A stretch of 64,000 nt of DNA from Clostridiales bacterium UBA6114 (lineage in GTDB: Bacteria; Bacillota; Clostridia; Oscillospirales; Butyricicoccaceae): positions 1 through 64,000 of the forward strand of contig DIWE01000023.1 in NCBI GenBank assembly GCA_002423435.1. Direction: 5' to 3'. A program made the position numbers and the translations under genes. Shown one piece after another: positions 8,445 to 17,177 of the stretch. Each line of letters opens with the position of its first letter. Position 1 is the stretch's first letter. The notes below the pieces were generated by a model. It saw only the letters and a program-made list of their open reading frames with translations, had not been told where the DNA came from and ran no database searches.

Positions 8445-9467
8445 TTATTGTATTTCTACATATGAAGCAACGAGATATGGAATACTGATGTCGTTTCCCA
8501 ATACGGCTCTGTATGTTTTGATCCCATTAAAGACACCGTATACTGTAACCGTATCATTTTCAAGAATGCGGCCTTCATTGTCAGTATATTCTATTGGATG
8601 ATATTCAACATATAAAATATTGCCCTGGCCAATATCAATTCTGAGGATTTGATAAGGAAGACCTTTCATAGATTGCACGACTTCGCCGGTAAAAGTCATT
8701 TTATTATCTGTATATTTATTTGGATATCTTGCAAGCTCTTCGTAGTCATAAGCAGAACATGAGGCGATAAAATCGGCTTTTTCCTGCGCCAGCCACTCGG
8801 AACGAGCAGTCTCAACCTCAGCATACTGTTCCTCAGCATCTTCTCCGATTGCTTCAATATAAGCGTTTGTTAATGTTATCGTTCTTAAATAAATAGAATC
8901 GACAATGCCGACTACTACAACCGGGTCATTATCCTGGCATTCTTTTCTGTCAGCAACATCAAAGGAGACTGTACCAAATAAAGTATCGTAAATTTCTATA
9001 GTATACGCCGAATCATTTTTTGTAAAATCATGGATTTTCCCAGATAACCGGATATATTTCCCTCGATATTCATCAAAATTATTAAACAACGTTATATAAT
9101 TGGCAGAAATAATTTCATCATCTGAGGGTATGTATAATTTGTTTCCCTCAACAGAATTGACAAGGGTGCTTTCATCTATTTCTGTATCACTTTGTTCTTG
9201 AATATGAGCAGACTGCATGCTATCATTAAAATCTTTCCGGTGGGACATATAAACGCCGATAGCAGTAATGCCTATTAATACTATCACGAGGGCCTGCACG
9301 ATTTTCGGCTTTATAATCTTAACCGGAGTAACGCTTTCCTCAGATACCCATGGATCCGCATTGTTTGCTTTGGCCTGCTGATCATCCTGTGGCAATTTAT
9401 TCCCACAATGACCACAGAAGTTATTTGTATCATCATTTTGAGACCCGCAGTATTGGCAAACCTTCAT
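8445..9467 (-). CDS. Zinc-ribbon membrane protein with tandem OB-fold-like domains
   Basis: A 340-residue protein. Residues 4-24 form a zinc ribbon (CQYCG and CGHCG pairs), residues 55-73 a single membrane segment, and the outside part appears to hold two similar domains: about 120-215 (containing NNFDEYRGKYIRLSGKI) and 240-340 (containing ARYPNKYTDNKMTFTGEVVQ). The repeated E/NxY-x-x-K-x-V/I-x-x-x-G pattern is typical of tRNA_anti-like OB folds in extracytoplasmic proteins. Zinc-ribbon plus single membrane segment plus OB domains is a common architecture in Firmicutes and has no assigned function. The ribosome site is GGTGAT. It appears monocistronic. Confidence 0.7.
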   Translation of the reverse strand: MKVCQYCGSQNDDTNNFCGHCGNKLPQDDQQAKANNADPWVSEESVTPVKIIKPKIVQALVIVLIGITAIGVYMSHRKDFNDSMQSAHIQEQSDTEIDESTLVNSVEGNKLYIPSDDEIISANYITLFNNFDEYRGKYIRLSGKIHDFTKNDSAYTIEIYDTLFGTVSFDVADRKECQDNDPVVVVGIVDSIYLRTITLTNAYIEAIGEDAEEQYAEVETARSEWLAQEKADFIASCSAYDYEELARYPNKYTDNKMTFTGEVVQSMKGLPYQILRIDIGQGNILYVEYHPIEYTDNEGRILENDTVTVYGVFNGIKTYRAVLGNDISIPYLVASYVEIQ

Positions 9468-9798
9468 TTTTTCAGATCACCTTTTTTCTTTTTATTGGGT
9501 GCTCTAAGATAATAGAATAATACAAAATTTTCCGCAATGCAATCTATCAATGTTTAAAATAAAAAAAGAGGGAGCCAAAAACTAACACCCTGCTTTGCTC
9601 TCATACTATAAGTTGTCGCCGCCTGATTTTTTTACAACATTTCCAATTCCTTATCGGTGGCTTTTTGCTTGCCCGCGCAATGTAAAAAAAACTTTACCGG
9701 AAATTAAAGAATTTATAACAAATTAAAAACTGTCTTTTAACATTTTCCTGCTAACCTATAATCAGACTTTTTCATTTTTTTCTCCCTCCTTTTTTAGC

Positions 9799-9838
9799 AA
9801 AAGTACCGTCCCTCGGCAATCCGGAGGACGGCACTTTT
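9799..9838 (-). terminator. Terminator of the two CBO0543 genes
   Basis: Long stem AAAAGTaCCGTCC / GGACGGcACTTTT, with T residues on the minus strand beyond it. The rest of 9468-9859 is AT-rich and holds no convincing gene. Confidence 0.8.
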
Positions 9839-9859
9839 GTCCTTGTCTTAAGAAAACGA

Positions 9860-10339
9860 TTATAGCGAGAAAACCTTTTTAATCTTAAAGAACCATTTAT
9901 ATAAGGACATGACAATATAAAATAGTGCCGTAATAGTAATCCATGTCCAATACCAATTCCAGGAATGATATTTAATGATCAGCGTGTGTTTCTCAATGAA
10001 ATATTCCACTATCGTAATTGATGAACTAAATGATATATAATAAAGAATTTTTGCCTTAAGCGGCTTGTTATCGGGATAGTGGATAATAAAGAAAATGATA
10101 ATGACCGGTAATATAAAATACTCGAAAGAAAAGCTTGTGGCATTTGCTTTAGACAATTCACGCACCGGGTATTGAATTAAGCCAAGCTCTACAACGGTAA
10201 GCCCGATAGTCCATGTGAAGAACTGTGTCATTAAGAAAATGAAGGAAGCTTGGGCTCTTTTTTCTTTTGGGATGAACCAAATCGATATAGCTGAAATGAT
10301 CCATGCGCTAACGAGAGCTATTTTTTCATTTAAATACAT
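9860..10339 (-). CDS. CBO0543-family membrane protein
   Basis: A 159-residue protein with four or five membrane segments. It contains YPVRELSKANATSFSFEY and WNWYWTWITI, features I associate with the CBO0543 family of Clostridium/Bacillus membrane proteins of unknown role. The ATG at 10339 is preferred (AGGTG nine bases upstream); a GTG at 10351 is possible and would overlap the upstream gene by eight bases. It is a diverged paralogue of the gene directly upstream (shared IPK...PVRE pattern), and the pair is probably one transcription unit. Confidence 0.7.
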   Translation of the reverse strand: MYLNEKIALVSAWIISAISIWFIPKEKRAQASFIFLMTQFFTWTIGLTVVELGLIQYPVRELSKANATSFSFEYFILPVIIIFFIIHYPDNKPLKAKILYYISFSSSITIVEYFIEKHTLIIKYHSWNWYWTWITITALFYIVMSLYKWFFKIKKVFSL

Positions 10340-10343
10340 AGCA

Positions 10344-10841
10344 TCATACACCTATTAACCGATCTGTATTTTTTGAAAACCATTTGATATAAAGATGACA
10401 AAGGCCAAATTGAAGCATAAAGCTGATATATAGTCGGATCAGCTGAGACTGTTTTGTCCCTTTGATAAAATCCTCCAAACCGGTATATACACTGATAAAA
10501 TAAATAAACCACACAACGGCAGAAACAAAAATTATATAATGCAATATCTTTCTGATGACAGCGGATTTATTTGGATATGAGACCATATACCACGCAAAAA
10601 TCATTGGATAAAATATAAAATTCTGTATAAAGCCACCTTGGGTTGCTTTTGTAAATTCTCTGACCGGAAAAGAAATTGCGTCAATTTGCACCAGGATATT
10701 AATAGACGCCCAGGTAGTTGCTTCAAGTGAAAGGAAGCTCAATAAGGCGAGCCTGTATTTTGTTTTCGGTATATACAAAATCGATACAACAGAAACCACG
10801 CCAACAGCTATTTGAATAAAATGTTCAATAGTCATATACAT
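10344..10841 (-). CDS. CBO0543-like membrane protein, paralogue of the next gene
   Basis: A 165-residue protein with five predicted membrane segments and the pattern FPVREFTKATQGGF, aligned with YPVRELSKANATSF of its neighbour. AAGGA lies four bases before ATG 10841; the ATG two codons later is also possible. No catalytic residues can be picked out. Together with three genes at 58.6-60.3 kb this makes five family members within one window. Function unknown. Confidence 0.6.
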   Translation of the reverse strand: MYMTIEHFIQIAVGVVSVVSILYIPKTKYRLALLSFLSLEATTWASINILVQIDAISFPVREFTKATQGGFIQNFIFYPMIFAWYMVSYPNKSAVIRKILHYIIFVSAVVWFIYFISVYTGLEDFIKGTKQSQLIRLYISFMLQFGLCHLYIKWFSKNTDRLIGV

Positions 10842-10932
10842 CGTTTCCTTAACATATTAGATTGTTGGACATTATTATTGATGCATTTGGTAATTTTTTA
10901 TGTAAACAAATTAGCATGATACATTATTAAAT

Positions 10933-10960
10933 AAAAAAAGGGCTTGCGCCCTGTTTTTTT
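10933..10960. terminator. Terminator-like hairpin between divergent genes
   Basis: A-tract, GGGC-TTGC-GCCC, T-tract: a symmetrical terminator. It lies between the starts of the CBO0543 gene (minus) and ku (plus), where no transcript is expected to end, so it may attenuate one of them or end antisense transcription. Confidence 0.5.
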
Positions 10961-11029
10961 ATTTTGACTCATCTTTCATTTTTTATCAGTTTATGAGAAA
11001 TACTAAAACAAAAAGTTGAGGTGTTTTTT

Positions 11030-11827
11030 ATGGCTGTCGCGCACAGATCCGTTATCTCTTTTGGCCTGGTGGCAATCCCCATTGCAATGTATACCGCCAT
11101 ACAGGATAACGATATCCACTTTAACCAGCTGCACAAAGAGGATAACTCCCGTATCCGGTATAAAAAGACCTGCGCCCATTGCGGCAAGGAAATCGGAGCG
11201 GACGACATTATAAAAGGTTACGAGTATAGCCCCGATCAATATGTCGTTGTCACCGATGCGGAAATCGAGAAAATAAAGACGCAAAAAGAAAAATCCATCC
11301 AGATCCTTCACTTTGCGCAGCTCAATCAGATCTCCCCTATTTATTATGAAAAGACGTATCAGGCGGCACCCGATGCCGGAAGTGAAAAAGCCTTCGAGCT
11401 GCTCCGCGCGGCGCTGATGGCGGAGCAGAAAATCGCCATCGGGAAAACCGTACTTGGCACGAGGGACACGCTTATGGCTATCATCCCCCGCGAGGACGGC
11501 ATACTGATCTCAACCATGTTTTACGAGGATGATATCAAAGCCCTTCAAAAAACCTACAACAAACCCCAGATCGCCGAACAGGAGCTGACAATGGCCAAGA
11601 CCCTGATCAACTCGATGGATACCCCTTTCAATCCTTCGGAATACAAGGACGAATATCAGGCAAAGTTAAAAGAGCTTCTGGAAACTAAGATCGCGGGAAA
11701 AGAAATTGTCGCACCCAAAGCCGCCGAAGCGCAAAATAACGTGGTCGACCTGATGGATGCGTTAAAAGCCAGTGTCGAACAAAGTAAGCAGAAACCCGCT
11801 AAAACAAAGAAATCCAAAGGGGCATAA
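11030..11827 (+). CDS. ku: Ku DNA end-binding protein
   Basis: A 265-residue bacterial Ku, which binds DNA double-strand ends as a dimer and recruits LigD for non-homologous end joining. The start is ATG 11030, six bases after GAGGTG. The N-terminus HRSVISFGLVAIPIAMYTA is the classical Ku core strand, followed by a Cys pair CAHCG and GYEYSPDQYVVVTDAEIE, both family hallmarks. The C-terminus (from about residue 235) is rich in Lys, Gln and Pro, like the DNA-binding/LigD-interaction tails of other bacterial Ku proteins. ligD follows after 15 bp, so the two form an operon. In spore formers this pathway is known to repair breaks in outgrowing spores. Confidence 0.95.
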   Translation: MAVAHRSVISFGLVAIPIAMYTAIQDNDIHFNQLHKEDNSRIRYKKTCAHCGKEIGADDIIKGYEYSPDQYVVVTDAEIEKIKTQKEKSIQILHFAQLNQISPIYYEKTYQAAPDAGSEKAFELLRAALMAEQKIAIGKTVLGTRDTLMAIIPREDGILISTMFYEDDIKALQKTYNKPQIAEQELTMAKTLINSMDTPFNPSEYKDEYQAKLKELLETKIAGKEIVAPKAAEAQNNVVDLMDALKASVEQSKQKPAKTKKSKGA

Positions 11828-11842
11828 AGGTAAGTAATTATA

Positions 11843-14299
11843 ATGGCTGCAACACTTCAAGAATACAACCGAAAAAGGGATTTTGAAAAAACCGGAGAGC
11901 CTGAGGGAAGAACGGAAAAGCCCGGAGAACAGCTTAAATTTGTTGTCCAGCACCATATAGCCCGCAGGGATCACTTTGACTTCCGCCTCGAATGGAACGG
12001 CGCTCTTTTAAGCTGGGCGGTACCCAAGGGACCTTCCTACGATACCCGACAAAAACGGCTCGCCGTGCAAGTGGAGGACCATCCCCTGGAGTACCGGAAC
12101 TTTGAGGGGACGATTCCGAAGGGCGAGTATGGCGGCGGAGTCGTGATGCTCTGGGATGAAGGCCACTGGGAGCCTCAGGGAAATGTGGATGAAGGGCTCA
12201 TGGCGGGTTCGCTCAAGTTTGTCCTGAAAGGAAGAAGGCTCAGGGGAAAATGGGCTTTGGTCCGCATGAAAGCGAAAGCGGGCGAAAACGGGAATAACTG
12301 GCTTCTGTTAAAAGAGAAGGATGAATACGCCAAAACCGACGACGTGATTTCCGGGTTTACTGCCAGCGTCAGGACCGGACGCACCATGGCGGAAATTGAA
12401 GAGGGGAAGGACGAAAAAATTACGAGAAACCCCTTCGATAAGGCCGACGTACAGCTTGCCAGATTGGTAAGCGCGGTCCCCGAGGGCGAGGATTGGCTCT
12501 ATGAGCTGAAATACGACGGCTACCGGATTCTGGCGTATCTGGAAGGCCGCAATGTTCAGCTGCAAACCCGGGGCGGCATCGACTATACGAATCGGTTTCA
12601 GGGTATCGCAGATTCCCTCATCGACTGGGCTTCCGGACGGGCGATGGTCCTTGACGGGGAAATGGTAATTACGGATGCTAAAGGCAAGACGGATTTCCAG
12701 GCCCTTCAAAACTATATGAGAAATCCCGAGGGTAAAAAAACCACCTATATCGTCTTTGATCTCCTGGCATTGGATGGCAAAGACTTAAGGGGAGACCCCC
12801 TGATCCAAAGAAAAGAAACGCTTGAAGCGCTTATGAAGGATGCGCCTAAGAGCCTTTACTACAGCAAACATATGAAAGGGAATGGAAAGGACAGTATCTT
12901 TGCGGCCTGTCAGGCAAACCTGGAAGGGATCGTAGGCAAAAAAGCCGATTCGGTCTACAGCGGGACAAGAAACGGCGATTGGATCAAGTTAAAATGCGAT
13001 AAAAGGCAGGAATTCGTCATCGGAGGATATACGCTTTCCGACAAAAAAACGAGCGGGGTAAGCTCGCTTCTCCTCGGCGTCTATGAAGGAGCGGAACTGA
13101 GCTATGCCGGACGCGCCGGAACGGGCCTGACCCAAGGGAGCATGCAAGAGCTTGAGAGCAAATTTGAAAGGCTGAAGCGGGACGCGGCTCCTTTCAAACA
13201 GGCGCCGGAGCCCAGAAAAAATGAAAAAATAACCTGGCTTGAGCCTGTGCTGGTTGCGGAAATCAAGTTTGCCGAATGGACCGAGGATAATCTGTTAAGG
13301 CAGGCAAGCTTCAAAGGCCTTCGGACGGATAAGGACCCAAAGGATATAAAAAAGGAAAATGCGGATGCTGAAATTCAGTCGGATGAAAAAGAAAAACAAT
13401 CGCCCGCAAAAGATTTGGAGAGAACGATGAACGCAAACGATAACAGCATCATCATCGACGGGATCAAGGTCACCAGCCCGGACAAGGTGATATTTCAGGA
13501 TCCCGAAATCAAAAAGGCGGATGTGGTCCGGTATTATTCAAAGGTGTCGGAGCGCATGATGCCGTATGTAAGCAACAGAATTCTCAGCATCGTACGCTGT
13601 CCCAAGGGAATATCCGATTCCTGCTTTTATAAAAAGCATCCCGGCCCGGATAACAAAGGGATCGTCACAATACCGATCATAAACAGCAGCGGAGAGACGG
13701 AAGAGTACTTCTATATCGAGAATGCTTCCGGGCTTCTTCGCGAGGCACAGATGGGCACGCTGGAATTTCATACCTGGGGAAGCCGTGTAGACGATCTTGA
13801 CAAACCGGATATGATGGTTTTTGACCTGGACCCGGATGAGGGAATGGATCTCGGGAGGGTGCGCCAGGGTGTGAAAGATATAAAAAGTCTCCTTCAGGAG
13901 CTTTCGCTTAACTCATTTCTCAAGACCAGCGGGGGCAAGGGATACCATGTGGTTGTCCCGTTCAAACCTACCGTTTTATGGGAACCGTTTCACGATTTTG
14001 CCCGGCATATCGCCGAGGTGATGGAACAAAAGTGGCCTGACCGCTACACAAGCAATGTCAGGAAGGATAAGCGGAAAAACAAGATCTTCATCGATTGGAT
14101 TCGAAACGGCAGAGGTGCCACAAGTATTGCCCCCTATTCCATACGGGCGAGAAACGGGGCTCGCGTTTCCATGCCCATCACATGGGAAGAGCTTGACACG
14201 GTAGCTCCCGACGGCGTCAATATGGCGGAGGCGCTTAGGAGAATCGGCGGCAGTGATCCGTGGAAGGATTTTTTCCAGTTGAACCAACGGCTGAAATGA
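11843..14299 (+). CDS. ligD: ATP-dependent DNA ligase D (phosphoesterase-ligase-polymerase)
   Basis: An 818-residue three-domain end-joining enzyme. Residues 30-170 are the 3'-phosphoesterase (HHIARRDHFDFRLE at 37-50 with H38, H44, D46 and R48, then HPLEY and GGVVMLWDEG). Residues 205-495 are the ATP-dependent ligase with nucleophile Lys223 in ELKYDG, VLDGEMV and KLK. Residues 500-530 are a charged linker. Residues 535-815 are the AEP-family polymerase with metal-binding Asp661 and Asp663 (FDLDPD), the KTSGGKGYH motif and Asp751. The domain order matches Pseudomonas LigD, not the polymerase-first mycobacterial one or the phosphoesterase-less Bacillus one. It cleans, fills and seals ends bound by Ku. 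It appears complete with all key residues. Confidence 0.96.
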   Translation: MAATLQEYNRKRDFEKTGEPEGRTEKPGEQLKFVVQHHIARRDHFDFRLEWNGALLSWAVPKGPSYDTRQKRLAVQVEDHPLEYRNFEGTIPKGEYGGGVVMLWDEGHWEPQGNVDEGLMAGSLKFVLKGRRLRGKWALVRMKAKAGENGNNWLLLKEKDEYAKTDDVISGFTASVRTGRTMAEIEEGKDEKITRNPFDKADVQLARLVSAVPEGEDWLYELKYDGYRILAYLEGRNVQLQTRGGIDYTNRFQGIADSLIDWASGRAMVLDGEMVITDAKGKTDFQALQNYMRNPEGKKTTYIVFDLLALDGKDLRGDPLIQRKETLEALMKDAPKSLYYSKHMKGNGKDSIFAACQANLEGIVGKKADSVYSGTRNGDWIKLKCDKRQEFVIGGYTLSDKKTSGVSSLLLGVYEGAELSYAGRAGTGLTQGSMQELESKFERLKRDAAPFKQAPEPRKNEKITWLEPVLVAEIKFAEWTEDNLLRQASFKGLRTDKDPKDIKKENADAEIQSDEKEKQSPAKDLERTMNANDNSIIIDGIKVTSPDKVIFQDPEIKKADVVRYYSKVSERMMPYVSNRILSIVRCPKGISDSCFYKKHPGPDNKGIVTIPIINSSGETEEYFYIENASGLLREAQMGTLEFHTWGSRVDDLDKPDMMVFDLDPDEGMDLGRVRQGVKDIKSLLQELSLNSFLKTSGGKGYHVVVPFKPTVLWEPFHDFARHIAEVMEQKWPDRYTSNVRKDKRKNKIFIDWIRNGRGATSIAPYSIRARNGARVSMPITWEELDTVAPDGVNMAEALRRIGGSDPWKDFFQLNQRLK

Positions 14300-14328
14300 G
14301 CGGTTTTTGGTTTTACACGTAAGCACTT

Positions 14329-15648
14329 TTATACTTCATTTTTGGGAAACGGCATGATACGTCTTCTTCCGATCGAGTCATAAATGATCCCGGCATCGCC
14401 GGCCGACGCCAGATCATAGCAGTTCCTGCCGTCTATTACAATCGCTTTTTTCATAAGCTTCGCGTATTTTTTAAGATCAAATTCTTTAATTTTTTTCCAC
14501 TCGGTCAATATAAGGCAAATATCCGCGCCGCGGATCGCGTCCTCTATCGTGCCGCAGCAGTTTAACTCATCGGGATAAAGCGCCTTGAGTCTATTACAGC
14601 CTACCGGGTCCCAGACATTGATCTTTACCCCTTCTTCCAATAAAATGGCGATATTCTGAATAGACGGGGCGTCCCTTAAATCGTCGGTATCCGGTTTGAA
14701 AGTCACGCCCAAAACAGCGGCCGTCAATCCCTCAAGGCTCGGGTAATATTTCCGGGCCTTTTTTATAAGCCGGATCTTCTGATTTTCATTGACTTCAATG
14801 GCGGCTTTCACAGTTTTAATCTCATAATCGTGATATTTGGCCAGCCAGTGCAGGGCTTTTGTGTCCTTCGGGAAGCAAGAGCCTCCATATCCGATGCCTG
14901 AGCGCAGGAATTTTTCTCCGATGCGGCTGTCCATCCCCATGCCATAGGCCACGGTTTCGACATCCGCGCCGACGATTTCACATAGGTTTGCGACCTCGTT
15001 GATGAACGAAATTTTCAGGGCAAGAAAATTATTTGAGGCGTATTTGATCATTTCGGCGGAACGCTGGTCGGTGACAATGACCGGCTGGTTAAACCCTTTA
15101 TAGACCTGTCTCAGGATTTCCTCGCCCCGGCGGGTTTTCACTCCGAGAATGATTCTCTGCGCGTGTAAAAAATCATGCACCGCCGTGCCCTGGGATAAAA
15201 ATTCAGGATTCGACGCGACTTCAATACGGATGCTTTTATCGGTTTTCGTTAAAAACAGCTTGTCAAGCTTATCGTTTGTACCCATCGGTACGGTTGACTT
15301 TACGACGACAACGCAGTCGTTTTCGGCCGCGGCTGCGATCTGCTCAGCCACGGTATAAACCTGCTTTAAATTTGCATAGCCGTCGCCGCGCTCGGGAGTG
15401 CCGACGCATATGAATATCACTTCGGCGCCCTTGTATGCCGCTTTGTAATCGCCGGTGTAAGTCAGCCGGTCTGCGCAGCTTGCCATCAATTCCTCGACCC
15501 CGGTTTCAAAAATCGGCGATTTGCCGCTTTTTAAGAGCGACAGCTTTTTTGCGTCCGCCTCCACACACGTAACCTCATGGCCGGAGCTTGCCAGGCATAC
15601 CCCGGTAACCAAACCCACATAGCCTGTTCCCGCAATGGATATTTTCAT
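14329..15648 (-). CDS. ugd: UDP-glucose 6-dehydrogenase
   Basis: A 439-residue enzyme oxidising UDP-glucose to UDP-glucuronate with 2 NAD+. It begins MKISIAGTGYVGL (Rossmann fold); the ATG at 15648, six bases after GGAG, gives the usual N-terminus, while an ATG four codons earlier is less likely. The catalytic cysteine is in GYGGSCFPKD, and the C-terminal UDP-binding domain contains GVTFKPDTDDLRDAPS. It is the second gene after the GT4 glycosyltransferase (24 bp gap), suggesting that UDP-glucuronate feeds a glycolipid or surface polysaccharide. There is no epimerase or polysaccharide cluster nearby. It converges on ligD with only 29 bp between them. Confidence 0.93.
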   Translation of the reverse strand: MKISIAGTGYVGLVTGVCLASSGHEVTCVEADAKKLSLLKSGKSPIFETGVEELMASCADRLTYTGDYKAAYKGAEVIFICVGTPERGDGYANLKQVYTVAEQIAAAAENDCVVVVKSTVPMGTNDKLDKLFLTKTDKSIRIEVASNPEFLSQGTAVHDFLHAQRIILGVKTRRGEEILRQVYKGFNQPVIVTDQRSAEMIKYASNNFLALKISFINEVANLCEIVGADVETVAYGMGMDSRIGEKFLRSGIGYGGSCFPKDTKALHWLAKYHDYEIKTVKAAIEVNENQKIRLIKKARKYYPSLEGLTAAVLGVTFKPDTDDLRDAPSIQNIAILLEEGVKINVWDPVGCNRLKALYPDELNCCGTIEDAIRGADICLILTEWKKIKEFDLKKYAKLMKKAIVIDGRNCYDLASAGDAGIIYDSIGRRRIMPFPKNEV

Positions 15649-15672
15649 CGTATGCTCCATTCCGCCGTTCTT

Positions 15673-16827
15673 CTATCCGGCAATGTTCCGGACTTTACGA
15701 AGTGTCTTTCGGGCCGCGGCTTCATAATGCGCCATCAAACCGTCAAATATGAAATCCCAGCTTCTCTGTTCTGCCGTCTTGATTGCGCCGCGGCGTATTT
15801 TTCCCCGGAGCCGCGGATCAAGCATCTCTGCGATCGCATCGGCAAGAGATGCTGCGTCGCGGTAATTGCACACAAACGCATTTTCGCTATGCACGGCGTA
15901 GTCCGTTACTCCCCCGGAGTTGACGCAGATCCCGGGCAAACCGCATGCCATTGCTTCCAGCATCACGTTGCCGAAGGTTTCGGTACCGGATGGAAATACG
16001 AAAACGTCGCTGCTTGCATAAATCCCGGCAAGCTCTTTACCTTGCTTTGCACCGGTAAAAACCATATTGGAAATTTTCAGTGACGAAAGCTCATCCAAAT
16101 AGGGGCCGTCTCCCGTAAACACAAAAAGGACTTTGTCCTTATGCTTTTCGTTGATGATACGAATGCTTTCCAAAAGCGTATCAAGCCCTTTTTCCATGGC
16201 AATCCTGCCGACATAAAGGAAGATTGTTTTACCTCTGCCGCCAAGTTCGTTTCTTACGCGATCGGAACAGTAATCAGGATTGAACCTGTCAAGATCGATT
16301 CCGCGCGACCAGATATCAAGCCGCTCAAAGCCGTGTTTCTCAAGCTCGGTCAACGTATTTTCGGAAGGGCAAAGATTTACCCCGGCAAAGCTGTGAAACC
16401 ATTTCAAATAGGTCCATAGCGCTTTACTCAGATAATTCAGATTATAAAAATCGAGATATCTGTCATAATTCGTGTGATAAGACATCACGATCGGCAAGCC
16501 CAGCTCGCGGGCCGCCCGAAGACCGCAAAAGCCAATCCCGAACTCAGTGGCAATATGCACAGCGTCCGGCCGGAAAGCGTCCAGTGTTTTCAAAACCTTA
16601 TGAAGCGGAGGATACGCCAGTCTGCATTCAGGATAAATAGGCGGCGCTATTCCCTTAAAACGGACAACAGGATATTTTGATTGACCGCATTCCTCCCTGT
16701 CGTAATCAGGGGCAAAAAAAATGTGTTCAATGCGGTTCTTGGTCAGATATTTGTTTAAATAATGAAGCGTATTCGTAACGCCGTTGATCTGGGGTGAAAA
16801 TGTATCTGTAAAAAACGCAATCCTCAA
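15673..16827 (-). CDS. GT4 glycosyltransferase (glycolipid type)
   Basis: A 384-residue GT-B enzyme. The N-terminus RIAFFTDTFSPQINGVTNTL is typical of GT4 enzymes that glycosylate lipids (MgtA/PimB-like), and the C-terminal half has the E-x7-E motif in TETFGNVMLEAMACGLP plus GRIAMEKGLDTLL. It starts at TTG 16827 with AAGGAG nine bases upstream. The adjacent ugd gene suggests a glucuronosyl donor, so a glucuronosyl-diacylglycerol-type product is an attractive but unproven guess. It is most likely membrane-associated and cytoplasmic. No signal peptide. Confidence 0.8.
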   Translation of the reverse strand: MRIAFFTDTFSPQINGVTNTLHYLNKYLTKNRIEHIFFAPDYDREECGQSKYPVVRFKGIAPPIYPECRLAYPPLHKVLKTLDAFRPDAVHIATEFGIGFCGLRAARELGLPIVMSYHTNYDRYLDFYNLNYLSKALWTYLKWFHSFAGVNLCPSENTLTELEKHGFERLDIWSRGIDLDRFNPDYCSDRVRNELGGRGKTIFLYVGRIAMEKGLDTLLESIRIINEKHKDKVLFVFTGDGPYLDELSSLKISNMVFTGAKQGKELAGIYASSDVFVFPSGTETFGNVMLEAMACGLPGICVNSGGVTDYAVHSENAFVCNYRDAASLADAIAEMLDPRLRGKIRRGAIKTAEQRSWDFIFDGLMAHYEAAARKTLRKVRNIAG

Positions 16828-17033
16828 AGTAATCAGCTCCTTCTCGGTTCTTTCAGAATGATATGGTTTTTATATTTTTCATATATCCGTATAGCGATAT
16901 ATTCATTTGATCGCCCCACATATTAATCATATATTACCGGCTGTATTAAATACGATAAAGAGCAGGTAAAATTATTGTCAAATCTTATATTGACGTTTAA
17001 CAGGTGTGATCCAAATATTGCATAAAGATATGT

Positions 17034-17073
17034 ATAAAGCCTGCAGTCTGTATACACAGATTGCAGGCTTTAT
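17034..17073. repeat. Long hairpin, CTGCARTCTGT family, copy 1
   Basis: Eighteen-base-pair stem with one G-U pair: 17034-17051 pairs with 17056-17073 around the loop ATAC. The arms carry CCTGCAGTCTGT / ACAGATTGCAGG. Two related hairpins occur at 27343 and 46180. It lies in the 350-bp gap between the GT4 gene (minus) and gerA (plus), which otherwise shows no gene and no clear sporulation promoter. Confidence 0.75.
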
Positions 17074-17177
17074 CTCAACATTTTATAGTATAAATAAATC
17101 TTCGATGATAAAGGCTAATAAGCAAAAAGAAATGAATTGTAATTTAGCAATTGAATTATGTATAACGAGGTATTAAT

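Noticed and set aside
9737..9775. 12-residue minus-strand frame after GGAGGGAG
   Set aside because: Too short and isolated; no link to a downstream gene.
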